In this document: in pieces, positions 22,410-22,463 of the stretch
How positions within the stretch are numbered: the first letter of the stretch is position 1
How the letters are laid out: each line of letters opens with the position of its first letter
Source of the DNA: CAYTCZ01 sp964436315
Lineage (GTDB): Bacteria; Actinomycetota; Thermoleophilia; Gaiellales; Gaiellaceae
Direction of reading: 5' to 3'
DNA length: 22,463 nt
Assembly: GCA_964436315.1 (NCBI GenBank)
Contig: CAYTCZ010000063.1
Coordinates: 1 to 22,463, forward strand
Made by a program: the position numbers and the translations under genes
The notes under the pieces: generated by a model
Databases searched by the model: none
What the model saw: only the letters and a program-made list of their open reading frames with translations
What the model was told of the DNA's origin: nothing

Positions 22410-22451
22410 CGGCTGCAAGCCGTCGCACAACCTTTTGCCGCGGGCAGAAGG
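22410..22451. terminator. Possible terminator region after dehydrogenase gene
   Basis: Two short stems lie 45-90 bases past the stop: CGGCT-GCA-AGCCG (22410-22422) and CCTTTTGC-CGCGG-GCAGAAGG (22431-22451), the latter with one G-T wobble. Downstream bases read CTGATCAAAAAG, with no T-run on this strand. The window ends here, so the next gene and any read-through cannot be judged. Confidence 0.35.
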
Positions 22452-22463
22452 CTGATCAAAAAG

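Noticed and set aside
1..22463. Search for tRNA, rRNA, transposase, integrase and phage genes
   Set aside because: No cloverleaf, rRNA-like segment, DDE or integrase motif was recognised by eye on either strand; this is a negative by inspection, not a computed search.

Overview
The window is high-GC DNA with long, tightly packed genes. Start codons include GTG and TTG, and ribosome-binding sites are of the GGAGG type. Twin-arginine-like lipoprotein signals, a FadR-type GntR regulator and CUT1 sugar transporter genes fit an actinobacterium. A deep-branching soil lineage such as Thermoleophilia is my guess; no rRNA or marker gene is present to settle it. A run of exactly 100 Ns at 1278-1377 is a scaffold gap, so this is a draft assembly and linkage across that point is not proven by sequence.

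Left of the gap, on the minus strand, are a window-edge NTF2/SnoaL-like gene (1-242), a VOC/glyoxalase gene (355-741) and a frame-disrupted remnant of what may be a secreted-protein C-terminus (about 863-1120). Right of the gap is a plus-strand block: a 5'-truncated DapA/KDG-aldolase-family gene, a fumarylacetoacetase-family (FAH) gene overlapping it by ATGA, a metal-dependent amidohydrolase and an alpha/beta hydrolase. A convergent PPOX-family flavoprotein gene follows. Next is an ATGA-overlapping pair: a second FAH gene of the 2-dehydro-3-deoxy-pentonate dehydratase type, and an aldehyde dehydrogenase of the alpha-ketoglutarate-semialdehyde type.

The middle (8572-17743) is a transport region. 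A minus-strand operon encodes a large lipoprotein substrate-binding protein (603 aa), two permeases and two different ABC ATPases, one with an intact LSGGE signature and one with a degenerate LSVND signature. A second, paralogous large binding protein (8572-10293) stands alone past a secreted BNR/Asp-box beta-propeller gene on the other strand. Paired unequal ATPases plus a binding protein of 570-600 aa recall the GlpSTPQV polyol-transporter layout more than an ordinary MalEFGK set.

From 18046 a plus-strand operon, divergent from the transporter, encodes a GntR/FCD regulator, an iron-dependent alcohol dehydrogenase, an enolase-superfamily (mandelate racemase subgroup) acid-sugar dehydratase and a zinc-dependent medium-chain dehydrogenase. 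The divergent control region has a good minus-strand promoter (TGGACA, 17 bp, TATATA). The palindrome GTTC-S-GAAC lies at its predicted start site and again at the start of the regulator gene.

Together this reads as a catabolic island for a sugar, polyol or sugar acid: uptake, dehydrogenation, possible lactone opening, enolase-type dehydration, FAH- or DapA-type dehydration or cleavage of the 2-keto-3-deoxy acid, and oxidation of the semialdehyde to a TCA intermediate (a Weimberg/Dahms-like route). The exact substrate cannot be read from the sequence. No tRNA, rRNA, CRISPR array, transposase or integrase was seen.
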